From Tubiluchus corallicola (lineage: Eukaryota > Priapulida > Priapulimorpha > Priapulimorphida > Tubiluchidae), in the NCBI GenBank assembly GCA_030141605.1, contig JAQGDQ010000293.1:230190-294189 (forward strand): DNA of 64,000 nucleotides, given 5' to 3'. This document shows positions 25,421 to 37,760 of the stretch, piece after piece. Both the position numbers and the translations under genes were made by a program. Each line of letters starts with the position of its first letter. Position 1 is the stretch's first letter. The notes below the pieces were generated by a model. The model was not told where the DNA came from. It saw only the letters and a program-made list of their open reading frames with translations, and searched no databases.

Positions 25421-27274
25421 GCCCCTAGGCTAATGAAATTATGGGCCTCCCCTCAGACGGAGCGATCCTCTAACTCCCCCCTACCCCTCTTGAATATTTT
25501 TACTCGTGATATATTTTAGCGACATTTAGATAACTTAAAATAAACTTGTTGCAAATTCTTTAAATAAACTAGAATAACTGTCTTTTCATTGTCACTAAAA
25601 ATATTCTTTAAGAAATGCCGATATTTTACTATTTATTGCTAACAAACTTAGCACATATTTCAACACAACCGTAGTGAAAAAACAAATTTTTACCAATTGT
25701 TATCAAAGGTTGAGGGGTCCCAGCTGTGAGCTTTATGAGCCCTAGGCTGCAGCCTGCTCTAGCCTATACGATAATCCGGTTCTGGTCATAGTTAATTTTA
25801 ATTTTCAAGTTTCAGTGCAATTAAAGTAAAGCACAGATCACTCTACGAATGTGGATGGACTACTGCAATTAAAGTATTTTATTTGAAGTACTTGCGAAAA
25901 TGAATTCGTAAGCGTAGCTATAAAAGCGGTTAAAATGACTACAGTTATTTGTGCTTTTGGTTAAATACCTGGAATATGTTCACTTGGAAGTAAAAAACAC
26001 GTGATTTCATTCTTTAGATAGGATGATTGTTAAATCAGTGTTTCCCACTTACTGTCCCGAATGTTATATACGTATGTGTTTTGAGTTTTGTCCGTTTCAT
26101 GAAGTTGTTTAGATATCAGCATGACAACCGACACTTACTGAAGTTGAGAACGTATTTATGTGATACGGGGCACGTGCACGCTATATATTTTACTCTCATT
26201 TACATTGGCATGTTAGGCATGCACTTCTTCCTGAAATGCACCTGTCGTACTAGTTTTTGCTAGCGTGGTGTCTTCAACTGGACTTTTTTATTTTCGATAA
26301 CCTTTCACGTGACATAGCAATTATATGATTTTTTCACTCACTGTATAAATCCGTACCAGGTGTATAGTAAACATGTGCTGCAACTTGCAAGCGTGCACTC
26401 GAGTGATAAGCAATCGTTTGATCTTCACGTAAACGAAAGTTTGGTACATAGAGGGTTAGCTTAAACAACTTTGTAAGATAATGCAGTAGTAGTGATAAGT
26501 GATAGTGCTGGAACGTGCTAGGACCAGCTGCCAGATAGGGATGACGTCACGTGTCGCTGGTCTAATGTGCTTATCGTGAACAGTAGCTGTATCACTCTAT
26601 GTTAAGTACTGTGAATAATAGTGACCGCTGAGTTTGTTTATAAACTTCTGCACAACCTACTTGTTATGTGATAACGTTTGTTTGGCGATGATGCGTCTAA
26701 GGCAGATATTGTACGTTATTTGATCAGTCGAATCAGTTTTGCAAGTAAAATATTTTAATCAGAAGTACTTTGTCATTTGTTACCTGTCAACTCAAAGTGG
26801 GACAATTTTAACTTAAGAAAACCGAAAAGCATTGCTGAAGAATTCGCAGAACTAACCGACACGTTTATTCTGCTTTTCCATAATTTCCATATTCTGAACG
26901 TCTATTAAAATGGTAGTAACCTTACAGTAGTTAGCAAATAGGATTTAAAATGCTTTTGATTGTCTCTTTATAGTTTCGTATTTTTAATTGGTCATGACTT
27001 TCATTTTTGTAAACTCACCGCACTCAGTGTTCTCCAATACAAGTGTTAATAAACCCTATACCCACCAACCTATCACATTAGTATCGCGAAGGAAAAATTT
27101 TGTGCAAAGTTTCGCAAAGTCTAACCTAGTATCTCGATGGTCTGCTATGTACGCGTAATTATGGTTGATAGTTGCGATAATGCCATAATAACGCATTCAA
27201 AGCCTCAATAGTATCCAACATCGGACTGTATTTAGACACGCGAGATTCGTGAGTGACAAGATCCTACTAATATG

Positions 27275-27683
27275 TAAGTGTGAGCATTCTCTACCTGAAA
27301 TCGAATTCGAATTGAATCGAATTTGTGACTTTCGAATTCGAGCCAAATCGAATTTCAGTATTTCGAATTCGATGTGAGTTTGAAAGATTTTCGAACAAGT
27401 TTTCCTACCCTCTGTAAAAAGCGGTTTTACAAAGATCATGCATAGGCCCTATTACTCGATTTCATTCTGAAATAAAATCACTAATAATTGGTTTGAAAAT
27501 TGCGCACAGAAATCGCTACTAAATTGTGCTAATTGCGCGATGTTTAAACCGTTTTAAGGACAAAAGAACGTACGTGGTTGAAGTGCTGAATTATTCGAAT
27601 CTATAAATTTAGGTTCGAATCGAATCGAATTCGAATTAAAAAACTCGTTCGAATCGAATTCGCACGTTCGTTGCTCACCCCTG
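27275..27683. mobile_element. hAT-like MITE, family also at 42660 and 48050
   Basis: The right end, read in reverse, is CAGGGGTGAGCAACG; the left end TAAGTGTGAGCATTC is a degenerate match. The target duplication is CTAATATG (27267-27274) and TTAATATG (27684-27691), one mismatch in eight. The element contains many TTCGAATTCGAA palindromes. Its internal sequence matches, in reverse, the repeats at about 42660-42890 and 48050-48260. Confidence 0.75.
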
Positions 27684-28203
27684 TTAATATGACCGAAATT
27701 GTAATAAGCCAGTTTTTTGGGACTTCAGAGGTGCGGCTTTGCGGTATGCTTGGCCAGTCGGTGTTTTTCATTGTTTGCATACACTGTAATGACTGGCTAG
27801 TACCGTTACGAAAACAGCTGTAGGACACGCGCTGCCAACAGCTGGCCGCGGAGGAAACACGTCGTTTGCTCTAAAATGCTAGGAGGAATCAACTTGCTGT
27901 CCCGTTTTGCCAAGACAGGTTGCTCCCCTAGACATCACGGCTTTATCATTAAAGTGTTGAATAACTTTGGTTTTCTGGACCTATTGCAAGAACGGAGCCC
28001 AAATGGCAATTTTATTGTAATTCAGTTATTGTCAAAAAAATATTTCTTGGCGGCGTGGCCTGTAGGCTAAAATACCACAACGAACGCTTAAACAAAGGCC
28101 TGTTTTAATATTGTTTGCTGTTAAATTGCTATTTAAACAATCACATTTGTTTGCTTGCAGTTTACAATTTGTTAATAGTTCTGTAATTGCAGGTGGTATT
28201 GGC

Positions 28204-31200
28204 ATGGAGCAACGTGAAATGAAGAAAGTAGAAAGAGGAGCTAGTTTTACAGTAGCTTCTCTTATAGGAGACAACAGCCGGTCTCCTCCGACATCGAAGA
28301 AATTTAAGAGACGGGAAACCGAACGTTCTTGTTTGAATGATGTTCAAATTCTGTCGTCGTGTCTTCCTATCAAAGTCGAAAAAATTCTGGACAGTCATGA
28401 AAGCCGTGTGCATTGTAATTCCCAATCAGAATCTTCTTTAAAAAGGCACAAACGGAAATCCTCGGATCCCAAAAAGCGACCGGACTGTGTTCCTGTGAAA
28501 CGAACTTGCATTCAGGGCACAACGGATGACAACCCTAATGCTAATGTGGAAGATCCTTATGAGTATGAGCAGTTCAGTGATGAAGAGCATAGTGAGAAGA
28601 CTTGCAATAACACCGAACCATCAAACTGCTTACCAAAGAAAAATTTACCTCACGAGTGTGACTCAGAGACTACTGGGAGGATAAAAAGGGTTGATCATGC
28701 AAAAAGAACAAATTCTTGTGGTTTTAAAACAAAAGCTCTTGCAAATGAGAAGAACTGTAGCAGCCACAAAGCCAGTAGCATCGCAACAAAGAACAGTGGT
28801 GATTGTAAAATAATTGACAGCAGAAACAAATCAAGATTTTTTGTTGAGCAAAGTCCCACGTTTTCTAGTCATTCTGGCAGCGAATCCGACTGTAGTGGGC
28901 GGAGCAGTGAGGGTAGTTTGGGTGTCTCTCACGAAGTTATTCGAATCCCCAAGCCACATTTCTACCATCATGCTGAACCCATGGGATTTCCCATCGGACA
29001 GAAACCCGCTTCGTTTCTGGAACATTCCATTTCCAGTGCGGTTCCCAGTGTTATACCTTCCCCTCTGCCAAATCGTAGTCGAAGCCACTCTAGTCAGAAC
29101 ACTTCTTACCGCGGTGCTGCGTTGCCGAAAACTGAAAACACTCAACATTCTCGAAAGACCAAGCAGCGAAATTACAAGAACATGAGTCGCGATCGGCGCG
29201 TGGAAGCGAACGCACGCGAACGTTCGCGCGTCCACACGATCTCAGCAGCGTTCGAGAGTCTTCGACGGGCGGTACCATCGTATTCCTACAATCAAAAACT
29301 GTCAAAGCTTGCCATATTGCGGATAGCCTGCTGTTATATCATGGCGTTGGGCAAACTGGCAAATACTGATGTCAGCTATCCACCAACAGACGATATGAGC
29401 TTTGGCGACTGCGTGGACATGTGTACTAAAACAATACAAATGGAGGGAAAGGCTAGACGGCGGAAGGTAAGGCCAATACCTTCCATTTATAACACCTGCA
29501 ATTTACACTGTGATTTATCATTCTCGTGTGCTGTATGTTTCTGTTTGGAAAAGAACATGTCTTTGTTTTTGAATGACTTTGATATTTTGATATGTCACCT
29601 TGAATAATGAAAAGTATAGATTCTATTATCTTTCTCCTTTTGAGGCAGATTGACCAGCAGATCACTAAGTACTTTAGGTATAAGTTTAGGTAGCAGGCTT
29701 AAGTACAGATCTGTTCATTCAGGGAAGCATTTGCAACTACTATAGCCCTGAAAATTCATAATTAGAAATTTTACATCGATCCGCAATACTTCTTTTACTT
29801 TTTGTCTACCGTGTCATAGCTTCCATTATCCACCAATAATGGAAGTTAGATAAACGTTTTTGATCATAACTTTTTTATACTAAACTATTTCTGTGACTTT
29901 CACAAACCTCGTGACCCCCCTCCCGTATAACAGACTTCAAGCAAGTGAAAGCTCTCCTCTCCTCTTCTCTGAGCTGAGCACATTACTTATAATCGTGCAA
30001 CTCGTTGGCGGAATAAATTTTGAAGCTAATCTTCGGCAAAATCAGACTGGCACTGAAGGCAGTATTAACTAGTTTCTCCTGTAGGATTCAGACACAGATG
30101 TTCTTGGTTGGGATCAATACATCCCACCGAGTATGTGCAGCCAATCCTTATATACATCAGGCTATAATGCATACATCGTGCACAGCTGGTTAAACCTGTA
30201 ACTGACTGTCAACGCTAAACGATGAAATATAAAATCGGCAAGTGTGCAAATACGCCGTGGCAGAATAGACTCTCTGTAATTTACGGTTAAAGCATCTGTA
30301 TGGCTTTGATACAAGAAGTAATGAAAATTTGTTGGTGCTATAAGCCAAGTGTCGTATCGTTCATTAAATGGTGGGTTGAGCCACGTTGGTTTACCGTTAC
30401 GGTGCGGAATGCAATTACGGTAGATTAGCGGCTCGGTTCGTCCCAAAGTGAAGCATCACTAGTGCCGGTGGGTGCATCTGAACATTGCAGAATCTGCAGT
30501 TAGACTCAGTTTTTCGGAAAGAGCTTACGATTCCCCACACAAATGAACCCTAACCCTAGCCTAGCCCGAACGCTAACTCAAATCTAATCCATTTCACGAA
30601 CTAATTTCATGTCTGTGGGGAATTGCAACTTTAGTCCACTTTTCATCTAAAATAAATGATAAAATACACTATATATTATACGGGGGATAAAGCTTCCAAG
30701 GCCCATCTAGAGATTAAGATGTTCGTGTTAAAATTCATTAAGTATAATTATTAAGTCTCTTCATACCAGTCTCATCCCACAGTTCAAGAACCAATATCCT
30801 GTGCCAATAATTGCGAACAAGAGTTTCTTCTTTGAGTGCCAGATGACTTGTGTATGGCGAATTGTTAAAATACTTACTGTGGGCTTATATCCTATCTGGT
30901 GCAACGGCTACTTGAGGTTAACTTTTGAACTAAAAATTGTATACTTTGTGATTTGTTGAAGCTCTTTTAATCTGTACAATACTAACGATACTAACTAGAT
31001 TGATAGTTTCAGCTTGTGCGGTACATGCAAAAATTTAAATTTTAGGTTTTTTTAGACTTAATATAGCTTAAAGAAGTACAATTTAAACTTACTGAGAAAA
31101 GTTAGACCTAATAAATTTGTCTGTTAAGATCAGGGCCGGGTTATCCTATAGGCTAGTATAGGGATGCCTACACGGTACATGCAAAAATTTTAGGTTTTCT

Positions 31201-31684
31201 TAGACTTAATATAGCTTAAAGAAGTACAATTTAAACTAACTGGGAAAAGTTAGACGTAATAAATTTGTCTGTTAAGATCAGGTTACTAAAAGATTTGGAA
31301 AAATCTGTTTATCTTTTTCGCCACTGTTTTGTTGAAATATGTGCTAATTTGCTTTTGCTTAAAGAATTTGCAATAAGTTTTCTCCAACCTACGTCGTTAA
31401 AATGTATCACCAGTAAAAATATACAAGACGTGTGTGAGAGAGTTAGAGGGTGGCTCCATCTTGTGGGGTAATTTCGTTAACCTATAGGGGTTCATAATCC
31501 GGTTCTTGTTGGGATATAGATCAGAACTACAGTTAATGACTTTGCACCTGCGCATCATCAAAATTAATCTTCTCAGAAATTTGAACAAACGTGAACTGTT
31601 GTGACAACTGATATTGCACTACCTGTATTTTTGCAGGTTTCAGAGGCAGCCCTTGCAGCAGAAATGGCGAATGGTTCAGAGTGA
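28204..31684 (+). CDS. ATOH8: ATOH8/Net-family bHLH transcription factor, about 436 aa
   Basis: A nuclear DNA-binding regulator of the atonal superfamily, Net/ATOH8 branch. The main coding exon is 28204-29466 (421 codons, starting MEQREMKKVERG) with donor CGGAAG|GTAAGG. The best final exon is 31637-31684 (acceptor TTTTTGCAG), adding VSEAALAAEMANGSE and TGA, with AATAAA 33 bases after the stop. The bHLH is at about residues 328-386: basic region VEANARERSRVH, helix 1 TISAAFESLRRAVPSYSY, then KLSKLAILRIACCYI. The tail FGDCVDMCTKTIQMEGKA is the conserved C-terminal extension of ATOH8. Before the bHLH the protein is long, polar and poorly conserved: KRHKRK near residue 80, an acidic YEYEQFSDEEH near 117, a Ser-rich SGSESDCSGRSSEGS near 222, and an eh1-like SFTVASLIG near residue 14. 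It is longer than vertebrate ATOH8. The start is the first ATG after an acceptor-like site. Confidence 0.93.
29467..31636 (+). other. ATOH8 intron (most likely) with a short tandem duplication
   Basis: The intron runs from GTAAGG at 29467 to the acceptor at 31636. An alternative acceptor at about 29647 (TCTCCTTTTGAGGCAG) would add only a 15-residue basic tail; I prefer the distal exon because of its nearby AATAAA. The stretch contains a 115-bp direct duplication at 31019-31281 and otherwise nothing recognisable. Confidence 0.5.
31019..31281. repeat. 115-bp direct duplication separated by a transposon-end-like spacer
   Basis: Copies at 31019-31133 and 31172-31281 share CGGTACATGCAAAAATTT, GACTTAATATAGCTTAAAGA and TTTGTCTGTTAAGATCAG. 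The 38-bp spacer begins GGCCGGGTTATCCTATAGGC, so the first copy's end plus spacer reads CAGGGCCGGG, like the ends of the MITE at 25230. Confidence 0.85.
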
Positions 31685-31716
31685 CGTGTTTATTGGCCTA
31701 GAAAGGTACTTTTTGT

Positions 31717-31722
31717 AATAAA
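31717..31722 (+). terminator. Candidate polyadenylation signal AATAAA for ATOH8
   Basis: AATAAA lies 33 bases after the stop of the proposed last ATOH8 exon. It supports that exon model but could be chance in AT-rich DNA. Confidence 0.4.
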
Positions 31723-32949
31723 ATGATAAATAACTTAGCAGTTGTTTAAATTAAACTTGTAGTCAAAAAAACGAAAGAATATATGATATTAATTTTTATG
31801 CTGGAGTGCCGTCAGATGCATTCTGTTTCTTAGATAGTGATGCAGTTTTCCGATTTGTTCAATAATGAACAGCTTGTTCGCTCAAATGTGGACATTTGCT
31901 GCACGTCAAAACTGGATAAAGCGATGTATTGTAATCCGTGTACTGCAAAATATTGTCAGTCTTGCTTTGTTCCAGTTGTGTTTACATTGCCGTATTGTGG
32001 GAGGGGGAGCGAAATTTCTGTTTCACTAGTTTTTCTCCAACACCACCAACGTTCGTAAGCATTTCCATATTCCAAACAAATTTTCACTGCTTACTATAGC
32101 CCAAACTAAACAAAACCAAATGTAGTAACCAGGTAAGTAATTATTGTCAATATCTACGACACTTGCGTTGTTTTAACGTATGTGTGTTGCCTACACCGTC
32201 CACCGTGCGGAGCCACAGTATCCAAGGCTGAATTTTTTTAACTTTAGTTTAGCGTAAAGCAGTCAGTAAGTTGCAGGTAAAGATTGTGAACCTCGTACGT
32301 ATATTTCTGTGGTCACATTCTGTCTGTGGAGCGCTCTAGGAACCACTACAAGTATATATAATATCACCTGTCCAAAAAATGCGAAAGTCAGAGCAAGCTC
32401 ATAATTTGACAACAAACATTCATAGGGCCGTAAATTAGGCCGTTTTAATAAAGGGACGTGTCCTACAAAAAATCCTATAGAAAGAGCTTTGATTGTACTG
32501 TCTCAGATTTGGAAAAAGTTTCCGTTTTTTCTCATCCACCGGCAGTTGCTGTGATTGTTTTGCCAAAAATGGTCTAACCCTTAGCTAAGGGTAAGCTAAA
32601 ATTAAATCTTCAGCTTTGGACACTGTAGACCACATACCCAGCTAATTTGTCTTTAGGGAGTTTTGCTGTAAGGCAACATTAGCTGCATAATTATTGAGTT
32701 TACTTATTTATTTGGCTTTGTTTATTTTCGGCAATAGTAAGACAATGAAAATTTGTTTGCAATGTAGACATTCTCAGGAGACTTGCTGGGGTGGTGGATA
32801 ACGGTGCATTTCAGTGCTCTTAAGTCTTTATGCACTTAGACACTAAGTAGTAAATTTCGAAATGCACTGAAATGCTTTAATAAAAAGACTTGACAAGTTT
32901 CTCAAAATAATGGTTCTCAGTTATTCAACATGAAGACGAATTAAGCTTA

Positions 32950-33290
32950 AAGAATAGGACAAGTCACTTAGCGCGTTGGGTTTATTTTACTGTAATCACT
33001 TAAACTGTTTGAGGTGTGTTAAAGAAAAGGACAAGTCGCATAGCATGTTGGGTTTATTTTACTGTAATCACTTAAACTGTTTGTGGAGTGTTAAAGAAAA
33101 GGACAAGTCACATAGCATGTTGGGTTTATTTCAATGTTACCTCTTAAACTGTTTGTGGTGTGTTAAAGAAAAGGACAAGTCACATAGCATGTTGGGTTTA
33201 TTTTACTGTAATCACTTAAACTGTTTGTGGTGTGTTAAAGAAAAGGACAAGTCACTTAGCACGTTGGGTTTATTTTACTGTGTTTACTAA
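32950..33290. repeat. 72-bp minisatellite, five copies
   Basis: GGACAAGTC recurs at 32958, 33029, 33101, 33173 and 33245. Each unit contains GTTGGGTTTATTT and CTTAAACTGTTTG. The 72-bp period keeps a plus-strand frame open (GLFYCNHLNCL type), which I regard as an artefact of the array. Confidence 0.94.
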
Positions 33291-34654
33291 AACTTAGAAA
33301 AATATAATAAAGAAATTGGCAACAAAAAACTACTTATAAACTATAAAATTAATTTATACTACCACTGTGTAAAAATTTTTAGGCTCAGTGGTAGCCGCCA
33401 TTCACTTGAAAATTATGACGTAACCGGTGGGCTTCATGACCCTTTCGTAAGCGCATTGTGTCTTTCCGTAAGCGCGAGCTGTTTAAACTAATTCAGACTT
33501 TTGCAGATTTCTTAATGTTCATGCAAAAACATCACAAAATTAGCTACCTAATTTTTTGTGAAAACCTATTACACTTTCGACTTGCGTTACTTTTCTTCAG
33601 TTGATGAACAACGTCATTGGTGGAAAAATGGACGGTTAAACAAAGCGTGAAACGATCGCGACTTTAAAGTGATTATACTAATTGCACGTGGCGCTTGTCG
33701 CATTTTATTATTAAATTCTTTTAACATTTTTCACGAACATTGATATATACTGAAAGAGAATATGAAGCATTGAATTCGTAACAATAATTACTGTATTTTA
33801 ATTATCAACACGCGTTACTAGTTTGTGATTTTTATTTATTTTATTGTTCAGTTCAAATGAAATTTTAGGCTGCTTTTGTTAACTCTAACCATAAAAACCG
33901 TGTTTTCTACCATTTTACACGTGGGGTGAAAGCATTCCCATATTTTCTTATAATATTTACAATACATTGGTTGTACGTACACCCTACATGTTGCCTTCGT
34001 ATACGATTGCGCTTGCCGTGAACGTTCGTCCGGATGTGTGTGAATAGGCCTTAAAGTTTTGTTTGATATGGCAGTATTTTGTAGGTTTAAGTCGTCCTAT
34101 AATTTCGAAAACAGATAAGCAGCTGGTTTCATACGCCAAATCATCTGTTATTGCCGCTGGACTGTCAATGCCTGGCAAATTTGTTCCCTATGCTCAAGAC
34201 TTATTATTCTGTGTGCATTATGCATGAATTGGCTAAGCGATCACTTTCCAGCATGAGCCACATTAGTAGCTGCGCTTGAACACCTGCTGTCCCGGGGAAG
34301 CCACGCCTTTTTATGGATCACATGACACGCTTAATTAATGCTACAATGTTTCCACTTAGTGAAGGGTTGCTTTCAATCGAAAATGCTTCAGTCTGATTGC
34401 TTGAGGCTGAAGAAAAACCCAGTTAAACCTAGTAAAGTAATCCTTTTTTGGACCAAGTAAAAATCACTTTTGGAAAAAAGCGAACATTCAAGGATCGACA
34501 CAACGTTGCAAAATCAAAAGTAAAGAAACTTCGCTAAAAGTCATAGTTGGTTTTTCGATACCGTAGTCTGACATCACAAACTCGAATCGAAAATAACACT
34601 TATAGACAGTATTGACGGAGCGTGGCTAAACGAAAATTTTTATTAAAGAACAAG

Positions 34655-35175
34655 AATAGGGGTATCTGAAGTATGTTTCAGAAAAATCGCCTTAAAAATT
34701 ATATTACTTTATAGCAATTTTATGCGTATACCGTACTCGCGTTGAAAAGAGTTTTTGTTGGTTTTCATTTTAAATCACCCGCAAAACTGCTTCGACGGCG
34801 CCATTTCATGCTGTCACATACGTACAATGTAAATCAGGAGAAAAAGGGTGCACCACTCACCAACCAAAAACGTATTTTTAATCTTATTGACAAGATACAG
34901 TAATTTTAAATTTTACTTAGTTAGTGAGGTGTGCGCTACGAATGTTCTGATTATTTTTTCGAACATTACACAATATTATCTAAACTTGTTTCAAATGACT
35001 TATCGTCAAAATGGTTGCGTTTAACGGTCATCGCGGGAGTTTAAATTTACATGTTTTATACCGCGTTATTGCCAACGTTAGTCTAATATGCAAAAAGGCA
35101 GTATGTAACTGGTATAAAATTTCAAGACGAATTTTTCAGTTTTACATAAGTTGAGGGTTTTCTTGTGCTTTAATA
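34655..35175. repeat. Long dispersed repeat, copy 1
   Basis: Shares ordered blocks with 44490-44835 and 55325-55830: TATAGCAATTTTATGC, GTGCACCACTCAC, TCTGATTATTTTT, TGGTTGCGTTTAACGGTCAT, TTTCAAGACGAATTTTT and GGGTTTTCTTGTG. The family is unidentified. The copies are diverged and lack coding capacity. Confidence 0.8.
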
Positions 35176-36764
35176 TTCACATACAAGAACCTCTGAGAAA
35201 GGCTATATAGTGCCACTTAGTCCACTGTAGTTTCCTTATTTATATCCTGATGGTTCTTGTCTGTTCCCCATCTCAGTTGTCATATTCTGTGTGTCTATTG
35301 CTTTGTTCTGCGAAACTGGGAAAGAAAAGTCAAATTCGTGTCGCCCTGGACCCTTTTTAGCGCTGATTGTATTCAGGCCAAATCGCAGACCCCTTTACTG
35401 CACCTGGTTTTAAACCAATTAGACAGATATGTTCAAATGGGGCCTCGCGCGAAGATCACATGCTCGAGCGGAGGACGTTATGATGAAGTAATGAGTGTCC
35501 AGTGTGCATGAAGTTTGTTGATACTAAGAACACAGTGAAGCGATTCTCATATACTTACGTTTCAATGTTTTTTAGTGATCGCTTATTTTTTTTATTTTTT
35601 TTTGTAATTTCAGTTTGTAGTCGCCACTTACCTTTTTAAAAAAGATATTTACCGAGCCCTATATGCATTAGGTAGATCGTCATTTGATTTTAATTTTACT
35701 AATTTGTCGACGATATTCAAACCATCAACACAGAAAGAGCACTGTTGATGAGATTATATAACATGAAGCTTGGAATATAAAGTTGTGTTGTTTGTTAAAT
35801 ATGTCAGTGGCGTTTATACTGTTCTGCAGCATTTATAGGGCAGAGAGCACAACTAGCAATTTTCTAATTGGGCCTAGCACCGGCCTGATCGTAGGACTTT
35901 TGATTTATAGCCTGGGAATCTTGCACTCTAGGTCTTCTACTTGTATAATAATACCTTCCCGTTTCTGTAAAACGGACTGTTGCATTTTTAGGGAGTGTCT
36001 TGGTGGCTAGAGACAGCCCCGTGTTGCAAATCCCACAGCAGTGACGCAGGTGGCGCAACTGCAGCTCAGGTCGCGTGCCCTGTTCCCTAGTAGAGGTACT
36101 TGAAGTCAAGCTCTTAACCAGATTGTGAGCAGGTGGACTTGGCTCTCTCATGCAGTCACTGCTGTGTAATTAAGATGAGTCTATTTTTCATTAGCCACGT
36201 GCAGTGGCTCTCAATAATCATGGTAAACTGAGGGCATTATGCTGTAGCAGAATGAATTGATAGAATATTAGGACTTTGTCTAACTGTGCGTAGGATTACG
36301 TAAATGTTTTTGTTTGAAGATAAACTATAATGCAAAGAGCACACGTGAGAAAACAAATATGATATTTAAAAAGTGTTAGGATTCGAATTCGAAACTCTAT
36401 GCTCGGCATTCATCGTTGTTACCCAGCAAAAGATAGTAGTTGAAGGTGATACAGCTGGTGATACAGATATTTTTCTAATAATTATTTTACGAGAAATCTT
36501 CAAGAAAACGTTTTTAGAATATAATTCAGCATCATAATATTTGAATTAAACTAAATATTTTTTCATTTATTAAATGTATGTTATTTGTTTATAGTCGTTT
36601 TTATATATAATTATTTTGCTGCTTCCGAAAAATAGTTAATTATCTGATAATTGTGGTTTATATATATATGTATGATGGAATGAATTAAATGTAATGTAAA
36701 AACACACAAAGTGGGTCAAATGTATTTTTTTATTTTAATCACTTCTATTGAAAATTTTCTTTAA

Positions 36765-37340
36765 AACCCAATCTTAAACTGTAGGTCAAAACAATCTACT
36801 CTTTAAAATATGGAAAGGAAACATACTATTTTTTCCAAAATGATTTGCGTGAAAGAATTATCACCACACAAACACAATTTCACGTTCGCGCCACTAGTTC
36901 TTCGCTGCTACATGCATTTTGCCATTCGCTTGTTAAACGAGCGTTAGCGCCTGCATTTCGGAAACGCATTGCACAAAAACAGGTGCTGTAGCTGTACCTA
37001 TCAGTTCAGATGCGATAGTTTGTGACGAACTACACACGTTCGACAGCTTATGCGTAAGCACAGCGTAAATTTGAAATTTGAATTTTTATTTTAAAACTTG
37101 TCTAGTTTTGTACATCAATTTTCGCTTTCGCAAACACGTACAATACCCTCGTGGAATATTTTTGCTGTTGAAAATTATGTTAGTTTGTGATGGCATCAAT
37201 AGTTGAGCTCGCACGCCGTTAATTAAGATTTTAATCTATTATTTAATTATCGCAAACGCTTTTGCAATATCAATCGTGTTAAAATGTATACTTTTTATTG
37301 GACTTGAAAATGGGATAGTATAGGAAAAATCACCGTCTTC
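36765..37340. repeat. Long dispersed repeat, second module, copy 1
   Basis: Matches 55970-56530 along its length: CCAATCTTAAACTGTAGGTC, CACAATTTCACGTTCG, CTAGTTCTTCGCTG, ATGCATTTTGCCATT, TTTATTGGACTTGAAAATGG. In the 55 kb copy this module directly follows the first module. Here the two are separated by 1.6 kb, suggesting an insertion or rearrangement. Confidence 0.8.
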
Positions 37341-37559
37341 CTATAAAGCTTACCTTTCATTCAAAAATTTAAGTTACACGTATTTACTTAGTTTTTATCT
37401 CTATAAAAATAATAGGGCTACGGACTTATAGCCCCGCTAAATTTTCCAATTTGATTTTAAACTTTAGAAAAACGCCACTGTAAGAATGCTGAAATTTGAA
37501 AAAAGTCAGAAACATCACTTTGATGGTTGATTTCGAAGCCAAAATATGGCGCGTGAGTT

Positions 37560-37760
37560 AACTACATCCCTTTCTGCCTCGGTAATAGCCCTTCTTCTGG
37601 ACCAGCTGTGCAGCGGTAATTATGATAATATTCTGTTCTGATTAATCCAGAGCGTGAGCTGTTCAACCCACGCTGGGTGCGAATGACAGAGGATTAATCC
37701 AGCAAACTCTCCACGCTCTTGCAATTTCATTTTAACCCTTTCGTGCAACTCGAAGGTAAT
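37560..37760. promoter_or_regulatory. Candidate cis-regulatory patch with paired K50-homeodomain sites
   Basis: Two GATTAATCC sites lie about 50 bp apart (near 37640 and 37690); the second is the perfect palindrome GGATTAATCC. TAATCC is the known core for Otx/Gsc/Pitx-type K50 homeodomains. An E-box CAGCTG is nearby, and the two sites share flanking GCGTG/CACGC motifs. Function is inferred only. Confidence 0.3.

Larger units (their letters stand above)
23831..28203. other. Spacer between macroH2A and ATOH8
   Basis: No supported coding exon. It holds the 108-bp minisatellite, two hAT-like MITEs and a C15 run (listed separately). An acceptor-like TGTAATTGCAG ends at about 28191, twelve bases before the ATOH8 start, which suggests an upstream non-coding exon somewhere in this spacer. 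Confidence 0.5.

Noticed and set aside
28111-28203. Upstream extension of the ATOH8 frame
   Set aside because: It has no ATG and crosses an acceptor-like TGTAATTGCAG just before the first Met, so it is more likely intron.
32976-33290. Cys/His-containing repeated peptide (HLNCLWCVKEKDK units), like a zinc-binding repeat
   Set aside because: The 72-bp tandem array is nearly identical at the DNA level with no excess of silent changes and no flanking exons.
32950-33290. CRISPR-like array (also considered for 49265-50032)
   Set aside because: The repeats are contiguous without unique spacers and the DNA is from an animal nucleus.
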